Source: Staphylococcus pettenkoferi (GTDB taxonomy: Bacteria > Bacillota > Bacilli > Staphylococcales > Staphylococcaceae). From it: DNA of 64,000 bases. A program made the translations under genes and the position numbers. This document shows positions 9,077 to 17,602 of the stretch, one piece after another (position 1 is the stretch's first letter; each line of letters starts with the position of its first letter). The DNA lies in assembly GCF_026659735.1 (NCBI RefSeq), contig NZ_JANSKK010000002.1, positions 62,001-126,000 of the forward strand, read 5' to 3'. The notes beneath the pieces were generated by a model that saw only the letters and a list, made by a program, of their open reading frames with translations, was not told the origin of the DNA and ran no database searches.

Positions 9077-9120
9077 AAAGAGTGAGAGGAGCTATGTAAG
9101 CACTCTTGCTCTCTTTTATT
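9077..9120 (+). terminator. Terminator of the small membrane protein gene
   Basis: AAAGAGTGAGAG (9077-9088) can pair imperfectly with CTCTTGCTCTCTTT (9103-9116), followed by TATT in a T-rich run. It lies 20 bases after the stop codon. Confidence 0.65.
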
Positions 9121-9234
9121 TCGCAACGCTTTAAGCTATAGGTGATATAAATTTAATTGGTACAATAATCATCATTCTTTCGTCAATTTTGTGAACGTCG
9201 TTCTAACAACTTACCTCTTTCAAATTGTTTGTGC

Positions 9235-9263
9235 TTTACTCTTAGAGTCCACCGTTGTATAAT
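9235..9263 (+). promoter_or_regulatory. Sigma-A promoter of the frameshifted gene
   Basis: TTTACT (9235-9240) and TATAAT (9258-9263) are separated by exactly 17 bases. The predicted leader is about 85 bases before the ATG at 9353. The promoter is intact although the gene behind it is broken. Confidence 0.65.
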
Positions 9264-9352
9264 ATCTTTAATCTATAAATTAAATATAGTTATCTACGTA
9301 ATATATGCCATCTGAACACATCAAAGATTTTCATCGAAAGGAGCATTCTCCA

Positions 9353-9741
9353 ATGAATGACAACGGACAACAACCTCAACTCAACACCGAGTACTATCCT
9401 GCCCTTTACACTGCACCCACGCATCAACTACAAGCCTCTATCGATAAAATGGTAACCAAAGACGAATTTAAGCAGTATGAAAAAGTAAATAATGCACGCT
9501 TTGATTCTATCGACATACGGTTTGAAGAAGTAGATAGAAGATTTGATGAGATCGAAGAAAATTTAAAGAAGTTGATAAAAGATTTGACCGTCTCGAAAGT
9601 AAAATTGAAGCATTACCTCAACAAATTGGAGTACTGATAGATTCTAAAATTAATGAACATGAATCTAAAGAACTAAAGTGGCTTTTAGGTTTATCAGTTG
9701 GCGTAGTCTGTACATTCTTTAAAACAATAGGCTTAATTTAA
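9353..9741 (+). pseudogene. Coiled-coil/membrane protein gene with a -1 frameshift
   Basis: The ATG at 9353 follows GAAAGGAG (9336-9343) and opens a frame rich in RFDxIDxRFEEVDRRFDE heptads. After the A-run at 9558-9561 the reading frame turns into an unrelated tail and stops at 9637. One frame back, the heptads continue (KFKEVDKRFDRLESKIEALP), then a linker, then a membrane helix (WLLGLSVGVVCTFF) and a stop at 9739-9741. Adding one A to the run restores a single protein of about 129 residues: disordered N-terminus, coiled coil, C-terminal anchor. Similar coiled-coil/anchor proteins occur in phages and mobile regions, but I cannot name a family. A real mutation, a sequencing error, or programmed frameshifting would all give this picture. 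Confidence 0.75.
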
Positions 9742-9876
9742 AATTATTTCTACACAAACTCACTTCGAATCATCATTCTTTGATCGTTAACTACTTAGCT
9801 ATCATTTTCTCACTCGAGTGTTTAAAACACTACTCAAGTCAATATGTGCCACGCGAATTCAACCCATACAATAACA

Positions 9877-9918
9877 AAGTAGGATAGCATTAAATTTGGA
9901 ATAAATGCCATCCTACTT
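9877..9918. terminator. Bidirectional-looking hairpin
   Basis: AAGTAGGATAGCATT (9877-9891) pairs with AATGCCATCCTACTT (9904-9918) with one mismatch. On the minus strand it is followed by TTTGTT, so it best serves the small gene ending at 9933, but it also follows the frameshifted plus-strand gene. Confidence 0.65.
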
Positions 9919-9932
9919 CTATAAAATTCAAA

Positions 9933-10169
9933 CTATAATTTCATTTCAATACGTTTATCTAAATTAAATGCATTAATTTCAATGTTAGCTACGTCGCTTG
10001 TTTGAATTGTTTTCTCATCGTGTGTTTGAACTTCACTTTGATTACCAAATAATTTCTGAAGTTCTTCTTTTAATTCAATTTCTTGTTCAGGTACTTTATA
10101 TTCACTTTCATATTTAAATGAACCAATGTGATTATCATCTTTGTTAAATAAGTGGATATCGTATTCCAT
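9933..10169 (-). CDS. Small hypothetical protein (78 residues)
   Basis: I do not recognise this protein. The start ATG at 10169 lies seven bases after a perfect AGGAGG, while the longer open frame to 10316 has no binding site and would cross a terminator. It is acidic and soluble, with no signal or membrane segment: an N-terminal strand-like part (YDIHLFNKDDNHIGSFKYES), a helix EIELKEELQKLFG, and a C-terminal strand-rich part. It is preceded by a terminator-like hairpin that follows the neighbouring small gene, so it may have its own promoter or depend on read-through. Confidence 0.75.
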   Translation of the reverse strand: MEYDIHLFNKDDNHIGSFKYESEYKVPEQEIELKEELQKLFGNQSEVQTHDEKTIQTSDVANIEINAFNLDKRIEMKL

Positions 10170-10256
10170 ACAAGTTCCTCCTTTATTTGAATTCATTACA
10201 ATGCATACCCAAGTTGAATTATTTTTAAAAGTAAGAACAATAATTTTTATATCCAA

Positions 10257-10290
10257 ACAAAAAAGAACCTTGTAATACTTGGTTACAAGG
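10257..10290 (-). terminator. Intrinsic terminator between two small genes
   Basis: CCTTGTAA (10268-10275) pairs perfectly with TTACAAGG (10283-10290) around a 7-base loop. On the minus strand it is followed by TTCTTTTTT, a good T-run. It lies 23 bases after the stop of the 76-residue gene. Confidence 0.8.
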
Positions 10291-10312
10291 CCCTTAAACA
10301 TTCTATTGATTA

Positions 10313-10543
10313 TCATTTTTCATTTAAAGCATCCATCACTAAGTCAACAGCTTCATTTGCTTTAGATTCAGCTTCACGAACACTGTCAGCACCGACACTT
10401 TTATTCACACCATCACGATAAGCTACTGCGTAATAATCGTAATCTAAGTCTTTGGAGTCATCCGCATTAATTAAATCAATCTTATACTCTTTACCGTGAT
10501 TTAAAATATAGAAAGATTTTTCAATACTTGCTCTTGCGTACAT
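10313..10543 (-). CDS. Small hypothetical protein (76 residues)
   Basis: I do not recognise this protein. The ATG at 10543 follows AAAGGAGG closely; the longer frame to 10648 lacks a site. The protein is soluble: an N-terminal strand region (SIEKSFYILNHGKEYKIDLI), an acidic turn (NADDSKDLDYDYYAVAYRDG) and a C-terminal helix (DSVREAESKANEAVDLVMDAL). The fold pattern of strands then helix is like many small staphylococcal stress or phage-derived proteins, but nothing specific can be said. It has a good terminator downstream and sits between glnA and another small orphan. Confidence 0.75.
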   Translation of the reverse strand: MYARASIEKSFYILNHGKEYKIDLINADDSKDLDYDYYAVAYRDGVNKSVGADSVREAESKANEAVDLVMDALNEK

Positions 10544-10757
10544 AATAGATAACCTCCTTTGTTTACTAGGTACAGTATAACGAATATTGATAGTTAATTC
10601 ATTTCTGAAATAATTAATTGTTAGTTTATTTGCCACATAGCAACTCAATTATCATCATTTTATTGCATTCAACTTAATTGTAATCATTAATTCTTTATGT
10701 CAGTAAGCTGTATCTATCAATAATCCTACTCTTTGTACTCAATTGTTGTCTATAACA

Positions 10758-10791
10758 CAAAAATCCCCTCAAGACGATATGTCTCAAGGGG
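10758..10791 (-). terminator. glnRA terminator
   Basis: CCCC at 10765-10768 and GGGG at 10788-10791 close a hairpin with an inner AGAC/GTCT stem and a two-base internal mismatch. On the minus strand it is followed by ATTTTTGTG. It lies 21 bases after the glnA stop. Confidence 0.8.
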
Positions 10792-10811
10792 ACGTCCCAT
10801 TTGTCTAGCAC

Positions 10812-12152
10812 CTAGTATTGCTTCATGTATTGTTCTCTTTCCCATTCAGAAACTTGTGTGCGGTAATAATCCCATTCAATTGATTTACTATTCATAAATT
10901 GACTGTAGATATGATCACCCATAGCTTCTTTGATAGAATCGTTTTCTTTCATCGCTTTTAATGCAGTGTAAAGTGTGGATGGAAGATCTTGAACACCAAT
11001 TTCTTCACGTTCTTCACGATTCATTTCATAGATGTTTTGGTTAACTGGTTCTGGTACTTGAAGTTTATTTTTAATACCGTCTAGACCTGCTTGCAAGATC
11101 GCAGCTAATGCCATGTAAGGGTTAGCAGCAGGGTCTACTGAACGTACCTCAATACGTGTTGACATACCGCGAGATGTTGGGATACGGATAAGTGGTGAAC
11201 GGTTCTTACCTGACCAAGCAATGTAGCATGGCGCTTCGTAACCAGGCACTAAACGTTTGTAAGAGTTAACGAGTGGGTTACATACAGCTGTAAATCCACG
11301 TGCGTTCTTCAAGATACCTGCTGTGAAGTGAAACGCATCGTCAGTAAGTTGCATGTCGCCTTTTTCATCATAGAATGCATTCTCTTTTCCTTTAAATAAA
11401 GAGATATTAAAGTGCATACCACTACCGTTGACACCGAATAATGGTTTAGGCATAAATGTTGCATGAAGATTGTGTTTACGTGCAATTGTCTTAACAACTA
11501 ACTTGAATGTTTGAATGTTGTCACATGCTGTCACAGCGTCTGCATATTTAAAATCAATTTCGTGTTGACCAGGCGCAACCTCATGATGACTTGCTTCGAT
11601 ATCGAAGCCCATGTCCTCTAATTCAAGCACGATGTCACGACGACAATTCTCACCTAAGTCTGTAGGTGCAAGGTCGAAGTAACCACCATCATCATTTAAT
11701 TCTAGCGTAGGTTCACCTTTCTCATCTAACTTGAATAAGAAGAATTCTGGTTCAGGTCCTAAGTTTAAGTCTGTGAAACCAAGATCTTCCATTTCTTTAA
11801 GTACACGTTTCAAGTTAGCACGTGGGTCACCTTCGAATGGTTGACCATCTGTTTTGTAAACATCACAGATAAGACGTGCGACTTTACCTTGACCAGCTGT
11901 CCATGGGAAGATCACCCATGTATCTAGATCTGGATATAGGTACATATCAGATTCTTCAATACGAACAAATCCTTCGATAGAAGAACCATCAAACATCATT
12001 TCGTTGTCTAATACTTTCTCTAATTGACTGACTGGTACTTCTACGTTTTTAATTGTTCCTAAAATATCTGTAAATTGTAAACGTAGATAGCGAACATTTT
12101 CTTCCTTAGCAAATTTACGAATATCGTCTTTACTAAATGAACGTTTTGGCAT
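10812..12152 (-). CDS. glnA: Glutamine synthetase, type I
   Basis: Glutamine synthetase makes glutamine from glutamate, ammonium and ATP as a cytosolic dodecamer. The 446-residue length and the absence of the adenylylation-site insert mark the Gram-positive feedback-inhibited GSI-alpha type. Signatures: FDGSSIEGF (near residue 54), [14 protein letters not shown] (ammonium/ATP region, near 243) and NRSPLIRIP (near 317). In Bacillus the inhibited enzyme also acts as chaperone for GlnR, which here is the gene just upstream. The ATG follows GGAGGATAAGATTC. It is the second gene of glnRA. Confidence 0.98.
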   Translation of the reverse strand: MPKRSFSKDDIRKFAKEENVRYLRLQFTDILGTIKNVEVPVSQLEKVLDNEMMFDGSSIEGFVRIEESDMYLYPDLDTWVIFPWTAGQGKVARLICDVYKTDGQPFEGDPRANLKRVLKEMEDLGFTDLNLGPEPEFFLFKLDEKGEPTLELNDDGGYFDLAPTDLGENCRRDIVLELEDMGFDIEASHHEVAPGQHEIDFKYADAVTACDNIQTFKLVVKTIARKHNLHATFMPKPLFGVNGSGMHFNISLFKGKENAFYDEKGDMQLTDDAFHFTAGILKNARGFTAVCNPLVNSYKRLVPGYEAPCYIAWSGKNRSPLIRIPTSRGMSTRIEVRSVDPAANPYMALAAILQAGLDGIKNKLQVPEPVNQNIYEMNREEREEIGVQDLPSTLYTALKAMKENDSIKEAMGDHIYSQFMNSKSIEWDYYRTQVSEWEREQYMKQY

Positions 12153-12173
12153 GAATCTTATCCTCCAGTATAG

Positions 12174-12542
12174 TTAATTGATAAAGCGTGATAAGTCACC
12201 ACGATTTATCGGTATTGATTCCCTCTGCGGTTTCTGAGTAGCTTCAACTATCATGTGTTTGCGTTTCTGTTGTTCATCACTTGAAAGATGATCTTGTTTA
12301 TCATTCATGATTTGTTTAATCCCTTTCATATTAAAACCTTTTTCAATTAATGTCTTAATTTTAAGTAAAATTTCCAAATCATTCAGTGAGAACAACCGTT
12401 TATTGCCTTGGGTTCGTTCAGGCTTAACAAGTTCATGTGTTTCGTAATAACGAATTTGTCTCGGTGACAATTCGCTGAGTTTACTTACAACACTCATAGA
12501 GAACACGGCCATGTTACGCCTTAACGCGTCGTTTGACTTCAA
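12174..12542 (-). CDS. glnR: MerR-family nitrogen repressor GlnR
   Basis: GlnR represses glnRA and other nitrogen genes when glutamine is in excess. The start is placed at TTG (12540-12542) just after AGAGGTGAGG, giving 122 residues, the length I remember for S. aureus GlnR; the GTG nine bases upstream lies inside the binding site. The MerR-type winged helix covers about residues 14-55 with LSPRQIRYYETHELVKPERT, followed by a dimerisation helix. The C-terminal tail (RGDLSRFIN) is the part that senses the inhibited GlnA in Bacillus. It lies 21 bases before glnA in the same operon. Confidence 0.96.
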   Translation of the reverse strand: MKSNDALRRNMAVFSMSVVSKLSELSPRQIRYYETHELVKPERTQGNKRLFSLNDLEILLKIKTLIEKGFNMKGIKQIMNDKQDHLSSDEQQKRKHMIVEATQKPQRESIPINRGDLSRFIN

Positions 12543-12582
12543 GTACCTCACCTCTATATTGAACTTGTCTTAAATTTACCAC

Positions 12583-12611
12583 ATTATATTTAAAAACACA
12601 AAAATATGTAA
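12583..12611 (-). promoter_or_regulatory. glnRA promoter
   Basis: On the minus strand TTACAT (12606-12611) and TATAAT (12583-12588) are 17 bases apart, 41 bases before the glnR start. The -35 box lies inside the GlnR operator. Confidence 0.7.
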
Positions 12612-12623
12612 GGTTTCCTTACA
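12607..12623. promoter_or_regulatory. GlnR operator
   Basis: TGTAAGGTTTCCTTACA is a perfect match to the GlnR/TnrA consensus TGTNAN7TNACA. It overlaps the -35 box of the glnRA promoter, so bound GlnR would exclude RNA polymerase: classic autorepression. Confidence 0.85.
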
Positions 12624-12823
12624 TGAGTAGTAGAAATCGCATCATGACAGCTTATTATCCAACTTCCCTACTCTACTTTTTTCAAACACGCGCTCGTTAA
12701 AAGTTATAAAATTGACAATTTAACAAAAATTAATTTCAGAATCACCTACATTAAGTTGTAATAAAACAGTTTTCATTTCAGCAACACCCTATAAAATTAA
12801 AGCAATATAGCTACGTATACAAT
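12624..12823. other. Spacer between the glnRA promoter and the ynbB 3' element
   Basis: About 200 AT-rich bases with no open frame that has a ribosome binding site on either strand. I see no further operator or clear promoter here; the notable structure is the element that follows at 12824-12943. Confidence 0.5.
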
Positions 12824-12943
12824 AAAAAATAGCCAAGATTTCACACAGTAGAAAAAAGTAATTACCTCATCAATGTTCACGAATACTTTTAATCGCTACT
12901 TATGAAATAAATTCACCTTTCAATACTACCGTAAATCTTGGCT
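12824..12943 (-). ncRNA. Structured 3' element after ynbB, possible terminator or small RNA
   Basis: On the minus strand AGCCAAGATTT (complement of 12933-12943) begins about 10 bases after the ynbB stop and pairs perfectly with AAATCTTGGCT (complement of 12831-12841), followed by ATTTTTTATT. Between the 11-bp arms lie about 90 bases that hold a second possible stem, AAAGTA with TACTTTTTT. Ordinary terminators do not have such long loops, so the segment could be a stable 3' UTR RNA or a processed small RNA that ends at the T-run. No coding frame of note lies inside. Confidence 0.4.
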
Positions 12944-12952
12944 TATTGCCCT

Positions 12953-14191
12953 TTATATTAAATGATTTTCAAGAAGTTGCTTCGCCGCATGAATGACTGC
13001 AAATTTGACGTGTTCGTAGGTTAATCCACCTTGAACGTAAGCTTCATAAGGCGGACGAATAGGCCCATCTGCTGACAATTCGATAGAAGATCCTTGTACA
13101 AAGGTACCTGCAGCCATAATCACATCATCCTCATAACCTGGCATATAAGCAGGCTCAGGGCTGAAATGTGCATTTATTGGCGAGGCGTGTTGGATACTTT
13201 GGCAAAATTGAATCATTTGTTCTTCTGTTTGGAATTGTACAGTTTGGATTAAATCCGTTCTAGGTACATCAAACTTTGGAGATGTCTTCATTTCTAACTT
13301 CTCTAATAATAGACTCGTAAACAACGCGCCTTTCAAACTTTGACTCACTACATGTGACGCTAGGAAAAAGCCTTGATACATCTCGTGTAATGACGACAAG
13401 GAAGCGCCCGCTTCTTTCCCGATGCCTGGTGCAGTCAAGCGGTAACCACAGCGTTGAATCAAGTCTTCGTTTCCAACAATGTAGCCACCAATTTTAGCTA
13501 AACCACCACCAGGATTTTTAATTAAGGAACCGGCCATCAAATCTGCCCCCACATGCGTAGGCTCAAGTTCTTCTACAAATTCGCCATAACAATTATCTAC
13601 AAAGATGATAATATTAGGATCGATTTCTTTGATATGCTGAATTGCCGTTTGAATTTGAGCGACATTCAACGATGGACGCTGATCGTAACCTTTCGATCTT
13701 TGGATGGCTACAACTTTCGTACGTGAAGAGATAGCGCTTTTCACACCTGCGAGGTCGATTTCACCGTCTTTTAAATCAACTTTCTGATAATGCACGCCTT
13801 GTTCAAGTAAGCTACCGATTCCATTACCATTGATACCAATGACTTCAAGCAATGTATCATAAGGGTCCCCCGTAATGTAGAGTAATTCGTCACCATGTTG
13901 TAAATTAGCTTGAAGTGCCAGTGTTATTGCATGTGTTCCTGAAATAATTTGAGGGCGAACGAGTGCATCTTCCGTCCCAAAGGTTTCACTATAAATCGCT
14001 TCTAAGTGATCTCTACCAAAGTCATCATAGCCATAGCCCGTCGTGCCGACCAAATCACTTTCAGTCACTTTAACTTTATGAAACGCATCTAATACACGCG
14101 CTTGATTACGATATGCTGTTTCTTCAATTTGACGAAAGTAAGGTTGTAATGTTTCTTCCGTCTCATTTACTTGTTGCATTAAATCAATCAT
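12953..14191 (-). CDS. ynbB: PLP-dependent Cys/Met-metabolism family protein YnbB
   Basis: A fold-type I PLP enzyme of the YnbB family, often annotated as methionine gamma-lyase-like or aluminium resistance protein. The start is put at the ATG at 14191, nine bases after AAAGGAAG (an ATG at 14197 is too close), giving 412 residues. The cofactor lysine is in DLMAGSLIKNPGGG, and the PLP phosphate/ring contacts are in SGTHAITLAL and DNCYGEF. Its true substrate is unknown. The order hflX(ynbA)-ynbB-glnR-glnA is the same as in B. subtilis. The hflX stop lies only about 20 bases upstream, so the two are co-transcribed. Confidence 0.9.
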   Translation of the reverse strand: MIDLMQQVNETEETLQPYFRQIEETAYRNQARVLDAFHKVKVTESDLVGTTGYGYDDFGRDHLEAIYSETFGTEDALVRPQIISGTHAITLALQANLQHGDELLYITGDPYDTLLEVIGINGNGIGSLLEQGVHYQKVDLKDGEIDLAGVKSAISSRTKVVAIQRSKGYDQRPSLNVAQIQTAIQHIKEIDPNIIIFVDNCYGEFVEELEPTHVGADLMAGSLIKNPGGGLAKIGGYIVGNEDLIQRCGYRLTAPGIGKEAGASLSSLHEMYQGFFLASHVVSQSLKGALFTSLLLEKLEMKTSPKFDVPRTDLIQTVQFQTEEQMIQFCQSIQHASPINAHFSPEPAYMPGYEDDVIMAAGTFVQGSSIELSADGPIRPPYEAYVQGGLTYEHVKFAVIHAAKQLLENHLI

Positions 14192-14210
14192 AGTCATCTG
14201 CTTCCTTTAT

Positions 14211-15446
14211 TTAATCTTTGGCATAACCTTTAATATCGTACTGATTAGTATTTTCATTAAAGGTTAACTCTGTCACTAAAGTATGCTGTTTCAAATAGTA
14301 CAGACGCTTCGCATCGCTACTGTCGACGTGCGCTTCGTAATAATCTAGCGTCTCTTGAATTTGTTCGTATAACAATGTTTTTACTTTTTCAATATCTTGT
14401 TCATCTCTCGCTGAAACGAAGACGGAAGGTTCAGCAGCGCTGGGTATGGCTTGATTACACAAGTCTTTTTTATTAAAAATAACTGCTTGAGGAATCCCTT
14501 CCATGTCAAGATCATTCAAGATGCGATTAACCGTATCGAATTGAGTACGGTATTCCTTATGACTACTATCGACGACATGTAATAACAGATCTGCACCCTT
14601 AGCTTCTTCAAGCGTGGATTTGAAAGCAGCAATGAGTGTAGTTGGCAACTTCTGAATAAAGCCTACCGTATCTGAAATAATCATATTGAAACCATCGTTA
14701 ATTTGTAACTGTCTCGTCTTAGGGTCTAATGTGGCGAAGAGTTTATCTTGTTCATAAGTTTCAGCATCCGTCAATGCATTAAACCACGAGGATTTACCAG
14801 CATTGGTATAGCCAACTAAAGCCACTTGATAAACTTTGTTCTGCTCACGTTGGTTACGATAGCGTTCCCTATGATCCACGACCGTTTGAAGTTGATGTTT
14901 AATTTCATTCATTCTCGTACGAATATGACGGCGATCCATCTCAAGCTTTGTCTCACCTGGACCACGTGTACCAATACCGCCACCAAGACGAGATAAACTA
15001 CGTCCGTGGCCTTGTAAACGTGGCAAGAGATAATCAAGTTGCGCAAGTTCAACTTGTAATTTACCTTCCTTGCTACGTGCACGTAAAGCGAAGATTTCAA
15101 GTATGAGTTGAGTACGATCAATAATTTTAATATTGAGGTTACCGTTTAACGTCTTAGATTGCGCAGTGGTAAGTTCGTCGTTTGTCACTGCGACATCTAC
15201 GTCATTATGTTCAACATAGGCTTTAATCTCATCTAATTTACCTTTACCTACGTAATATTTATGATCAATATTTTCCCTATTTTGTGTAAAAGACATTTCT
15301 ACGTCCAATTGACACGTCTTTGAAAGGGCATTGAGTTCATGCATCGTAGAGTCAAAATCAAATTGTTTCTCTGAATTCTCGTTCACACCGATAAGAATCG
15401 CTCTTTCTTTCGGTTTAGCAGTAGTTTTAGTGTGACTGCGACTCAA
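14211..15446 (-). CDS. hflX: Ribosome-associated GTPase HflX
   Basis: HflX is a GTPase that splits stalled or hibernating 70S ribosomes, important in heat and other stress. The TTG at 15446 (MSRSHTKTT) lies six bases after AAAGAGGTG and gives 411 residues; the longer frame uses a TTG inside that site. The N-terminal HflX domain is followed by the glycine-rich linker GRSLSRLGGGIGTRGPGE, then the G domain: G1 GYTNAGKSS, G3 DTVGF, G4 NKKD, and a short C-terminal domain. It precedes ynbB, as in B. subtilis. Confidence 0.95.
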   Translation of the reverse strand: MSRSHTKTTAKPKERAILIGVNENSEKQFDFDSTMHELNALSKTCQLDVEMSFTQNRENIDHKYYVGKGKLDEIKAYVEHNDVDVAVTNDELTTAQSKTLNGNLNIKIIDRTQLILEIFALRARSKEGKLQVELAQLDYLLPRLQGHGRSLSRLGGGIGTRGPGETKLEMDRRHIRTRMNEIKHQLQTVVDHRERYRNQREQNKVYQVALVGYTNAGKSSWFNALTDAETYEQDKLFATLDPKTRQLQINDGFNMIISDTVGFIQKLPTTLIAAFKSTLEEAKGADLLLHVVDSSHKEYRTQFDTVNRILNDLDMEGIPQAVIFNKKDLCNQAIPSAAEPSVFVSARDEQDIEKVKTLLYEQIQETLDYYEAHVDSSDAKRLYYLKQHTLVTELTFNENTNQYDIKGYAKD

Positions 15447-15535
15447 TTCATACACCTCTTTCAACAGTTTTCCTAGTCATTTTATCATAGGAAGAACTTG
15501 AAAACTATTAGTGGAATTCTAAAATATCTCTCCAA

Positions 15536-15564
15536 TATATACATGTATAAGGCTTAAGAATCAA
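15536..15564 (-). promoter_or_regulatory. Possible hflX-ynbB promoter
   Basis: TTGATT (15559-15564) and TATATA (15536-15541) are 17 bases apart on the minus strand, about 90 bases before the hflX start. The -10 match is moderate. Confidence 0.4.
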
Positions 15565-15645
15565 CTCATCCGGAATTATGATGTATGATAGGAATTATAA
15601 CGACAGATGAATAAACACAATATTAATTAGAGGTGCATAGAATAA

Positions 15646-16119
15646 ATGAGTATTTATGATATTGAAGTTGAAAAAGTAAATGGAGAAACTTATCGATTAG
15701 AAAAATATCGTGGACAAGTCATGTTAATTGTCAATACAGCAAGTGAATGTGGTTTCACTCCACAATTTGAAGGTTTACAGAAGTTATACGAACAATTTAA
15801 ATCGCAAGGCTTTGTCGTGCTCGGTTTTCCATGTAATCAATTTGGTGGTCAAGAGCCTGGAAATGGTGAAGAAGCACGTCAAAACTGTCAGATTAACTAC
15901 GGTGTGACATTCCCTATGCATGAGAAGATTGATGTTAAAGGTGATGATCAACACCCGCTCTTTCACTTTTTAACAGATGCGCAAGAGGGATTCTTTAATG
16001 AAAAGATAAAGTGGAATTTCACTAAATTCTTAGTGGACCGAGAAGGTAACGTAGTAAAACGTTTCGGACCTCAAAGAAATCCATCACAAATTGAAAGTTA
16101 TATTGAATCACTTTTATAA
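15646..16119 (+). CDS. bsaA: Glutathione peroxidase family protein (cysteine type)
   Basis: A 157-residue thiol peroxidase of the GPx family that reduces peroxides. The catalytic position is cysteine, not selenocysteine ([11 protein letters not shown]35). The other tetrad residues are the glutamine in [12 protein letters not shown] (near 65) and the tryptophan and asparagine in IKWNFTKF (near 130). C63 in FPCNQF is the usual non-resolving cysteine; the reductant in staphylococci is probably thioredoxin or bacillithiol rather than glutathione, by inference. A cytosolic protein read from its own promoter, divergent from hflX. AGAGGTG lies 10 bases before the ATG. Confidence 0.93.
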   Translation: MSIYDIEVEKVNGETYRLEKYRGQVMLIVNTASECGFTPQFEGLQKLYEQFKSQGFVVLGFPCNQFGGQEPGNGEEARQNCQINYGVTFPMHEKIDVKGDDQHPLFHFLTDAQEGFFNEKIKWNFTKFLVDREGNVVKRFGPQRNPSQIESYIESLL

Positions 16120-16329
16120 TAGCTGATTTGCACTATTTAACTAACCGCTTTTTCGCAACATGCTAACTAATAATTCGCGCAACAGAGATAAAGTTTGTAT
16201 AAGGTTTGGTATCTATATAAGCTTTGTTCTCTGTTGCGCTTAATCATATTCAAATCGTCTTTCTAACTCTGTCAATTATTAAGTAACAAGGTGGTCACCT
16301 CACTCAACTCCACAAACTTTATGCATGCT
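16120..16329 (+). other. bsaA-hfq spacer with an 11-bp hairpin
   Basis: The non-coding stretch after bsaA holds a perfect 11-bp inverted repeat, GCGCAACAGAG (16177-16187) with CTCTGTTGCGC (16229-16239), enclosing 41 bases. It has no proper T-run on either side, so it is not a typical intrinsic terminator, though it lies between two convergent genes. Nothing else is evident here. Confidence 0.55.
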
Positions 16330-16374
16330 AAAAGGAGTAGCACAATCCAACCTTTCTGGTCGCTGTACTACCCC
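16330..16374 (-). terminator. hfq terminator
   Basis: GGAGTAG (16334-16340) pairs with CTACCCC (16368-16374) with a G-T wobble, the stem continuing through GCAC/GTAC and an inner ACC/GGT. On the minus strand it ends in TTTT (16330-16333). It lies 50 bases after the hfq stop. Confidence 0.75.
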
Positions 16375-16423
16375 TCATTTCATAACTTCATCATTAGTCT
16401 CTTATATTCTCATTGTTCTACGC

Positions 16424-16639
16424 TTACTCTTCAGTGCCTTCGTCAACAGTGAATGTACTAATGGCATGTTTGTAAATTAAGTGATGCTTATTTTGTGAAT
16501 ACAAACTTACCGTTTCTTCATCGTAGTCTTCGATAATCCCTTTCATTTGGAAGCCATTTACGAAGAAGACTACAATTTCAGTTTTGTCGGCTTTAAATTG
16601 CCCTAGGAATTGGTCTTGGATGCGATTAGTTGCTGTCAT
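16424..16639 (-). CDS. hfq: RNA chaperone Hfq
   Basis: Hfq is a hexameric Sm-like protein that binds RNA. This 71-residue copy is short, as in other staphylococci, and lacks the long C-terminal tail of enterobacteria. Sm1 covers VVFFVNGFQMKGIIEDYD and Sm2 has LIYKHAISTF, the YKHAI matching the conserved proximal-site motif. Its start overlaps the end of miaA by 14 bases, so it is the second gene of a miaA-hfq unit. In S. aureus its role in small-RNA regulation is disputed and its expression low. Confidence 0.95.
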   Translation of the reverse strand: MTATNRIQDQFLGQFKADKTEIVVFFVNGFQMKGIIEDYDEETVSLYSQNKHHLIYKHAISTFTVDEGTEE

Positions 16640-17597
16640 GATTCTTACTCCTTTGATTTATTAGGGCTGAAACCTCATTAACCATCGAGTTGAGTGATGT
16701 TTTCTCTCTATCATACCAAATTACATTAAGTTTATTCTTAAACCAAGTCATTTGACGCTTGGCATAACGCCTAGAATTCTGTTTCAGTGTTTCAACTGCT
16801 TCCTCTAGCTTAACATCTTCTTTCACTACCGGCACTATCTCTTTATAACCTATAGCCTGCATACTTTGACATGTTTCATATCCTTGTTGGACGAGTTCAT
16901 TCACTTCATTCAATAATCCATGAGTCAACATTATATCGACGCGCTTATTTATTCTGTCGTATAAGATGTCGCGCGACATTTCCATCCCTACTAATAATGT
17001 ATCATAATTTTCACTCATATGTTGCATTTTCTTGCGCGAACTTAAAAGTTTTTTCGTCTTTAAAAAATATTCTATTGCGCGGTTCACACGTTTTCGATTA
17101 TTGGGGTGAATTGCCTCAGCAGAACGTGAATCAAATGACATTAAATACGCATGTAATGCTTCATTCGACTTCGTATTGAGATCTTTCATTTGTGCTTTAA
17201 CTTGAGCCTCACGTTCTGGCGAAATATCTTCTTGATCAAATTGATAATTATAAATTAGAGATTGAATATATAAACCTGTGCCCCCTACGATGATAGGTAT
17301 TTTACCTCTACTAGTGATATCTGAGATATAACGTTCTGCTCTGTTCTTAAAATCAAAGGCTGAGAAGTTATCATCTGGGTTAAGAATATCAATCATATAG
17401 TGAGGAATGCCCGCTTGCTCTTCAGGTGTTGCTTTCGCTGTACCAATATCCATACCTCTATATACTTGCATTGAGTCGCCACTAATAATTTCTCCATTCA
17501 CTGCTTGTGCAAGTTGAATACTAAAATCAGTCTTACCTACAGCAGTAGGCCCTACGATGACTACTAATAAAGGTTTCTCATCCTTCAATCTTATCAC
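16626..17597 (-). CDS. miaA: tRNA dimethylallyltransferase
   Basis: MiaA transfers dimethylallyl to A37 of tRNAs that read UNN codons; MiaB, also in this window, then methylthiolates the base. The 323-residue protein has a P-loop GPTAVGKT (residues 16-23), the substrate motif DSMQVYRGMDIGTAK (about 41-55), GGTGLYIQSL and the tRNA-binding RYAKRQMTWFKN near residue 282. The start is a GTG (17595-17597); a TTG three codons on is also possible. It overlaps hfq and lies five bases downstream of the alpha/beta hydrolase gene. Confidence 0.96.
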   Translation of the reverse strand: MIRLKDEKPLLVVIVGPTAVGKTDFSIQLAQAVNGEIISGDSMQVYRGMDIGTAKATPEEQAGIPHYMIDILNPDDNFSAFDFKNRAERYISDITSRGKIPIIVGGTGLYIQSLIYNYQFDQEDISPEREAQVKAQMKDLNTKSNEALHAYLMSFDSRSAEAIHPNNRKRVNRAIEYFLKTKKLLSSRKKMQHMSENYDTLLVGMEMSRDILYDRINKRVDIMLTHGLLNEVNELVQQGYETCQSMQAIGYKEIVPVVKEDVKLEEAVETLKQNSRRYAKRQMTWFKNKLNVIWYDREKTSLNSMVNEVSALINQRSKNHDSN

Positions 17598-17602
17598 TCA
17601 CT

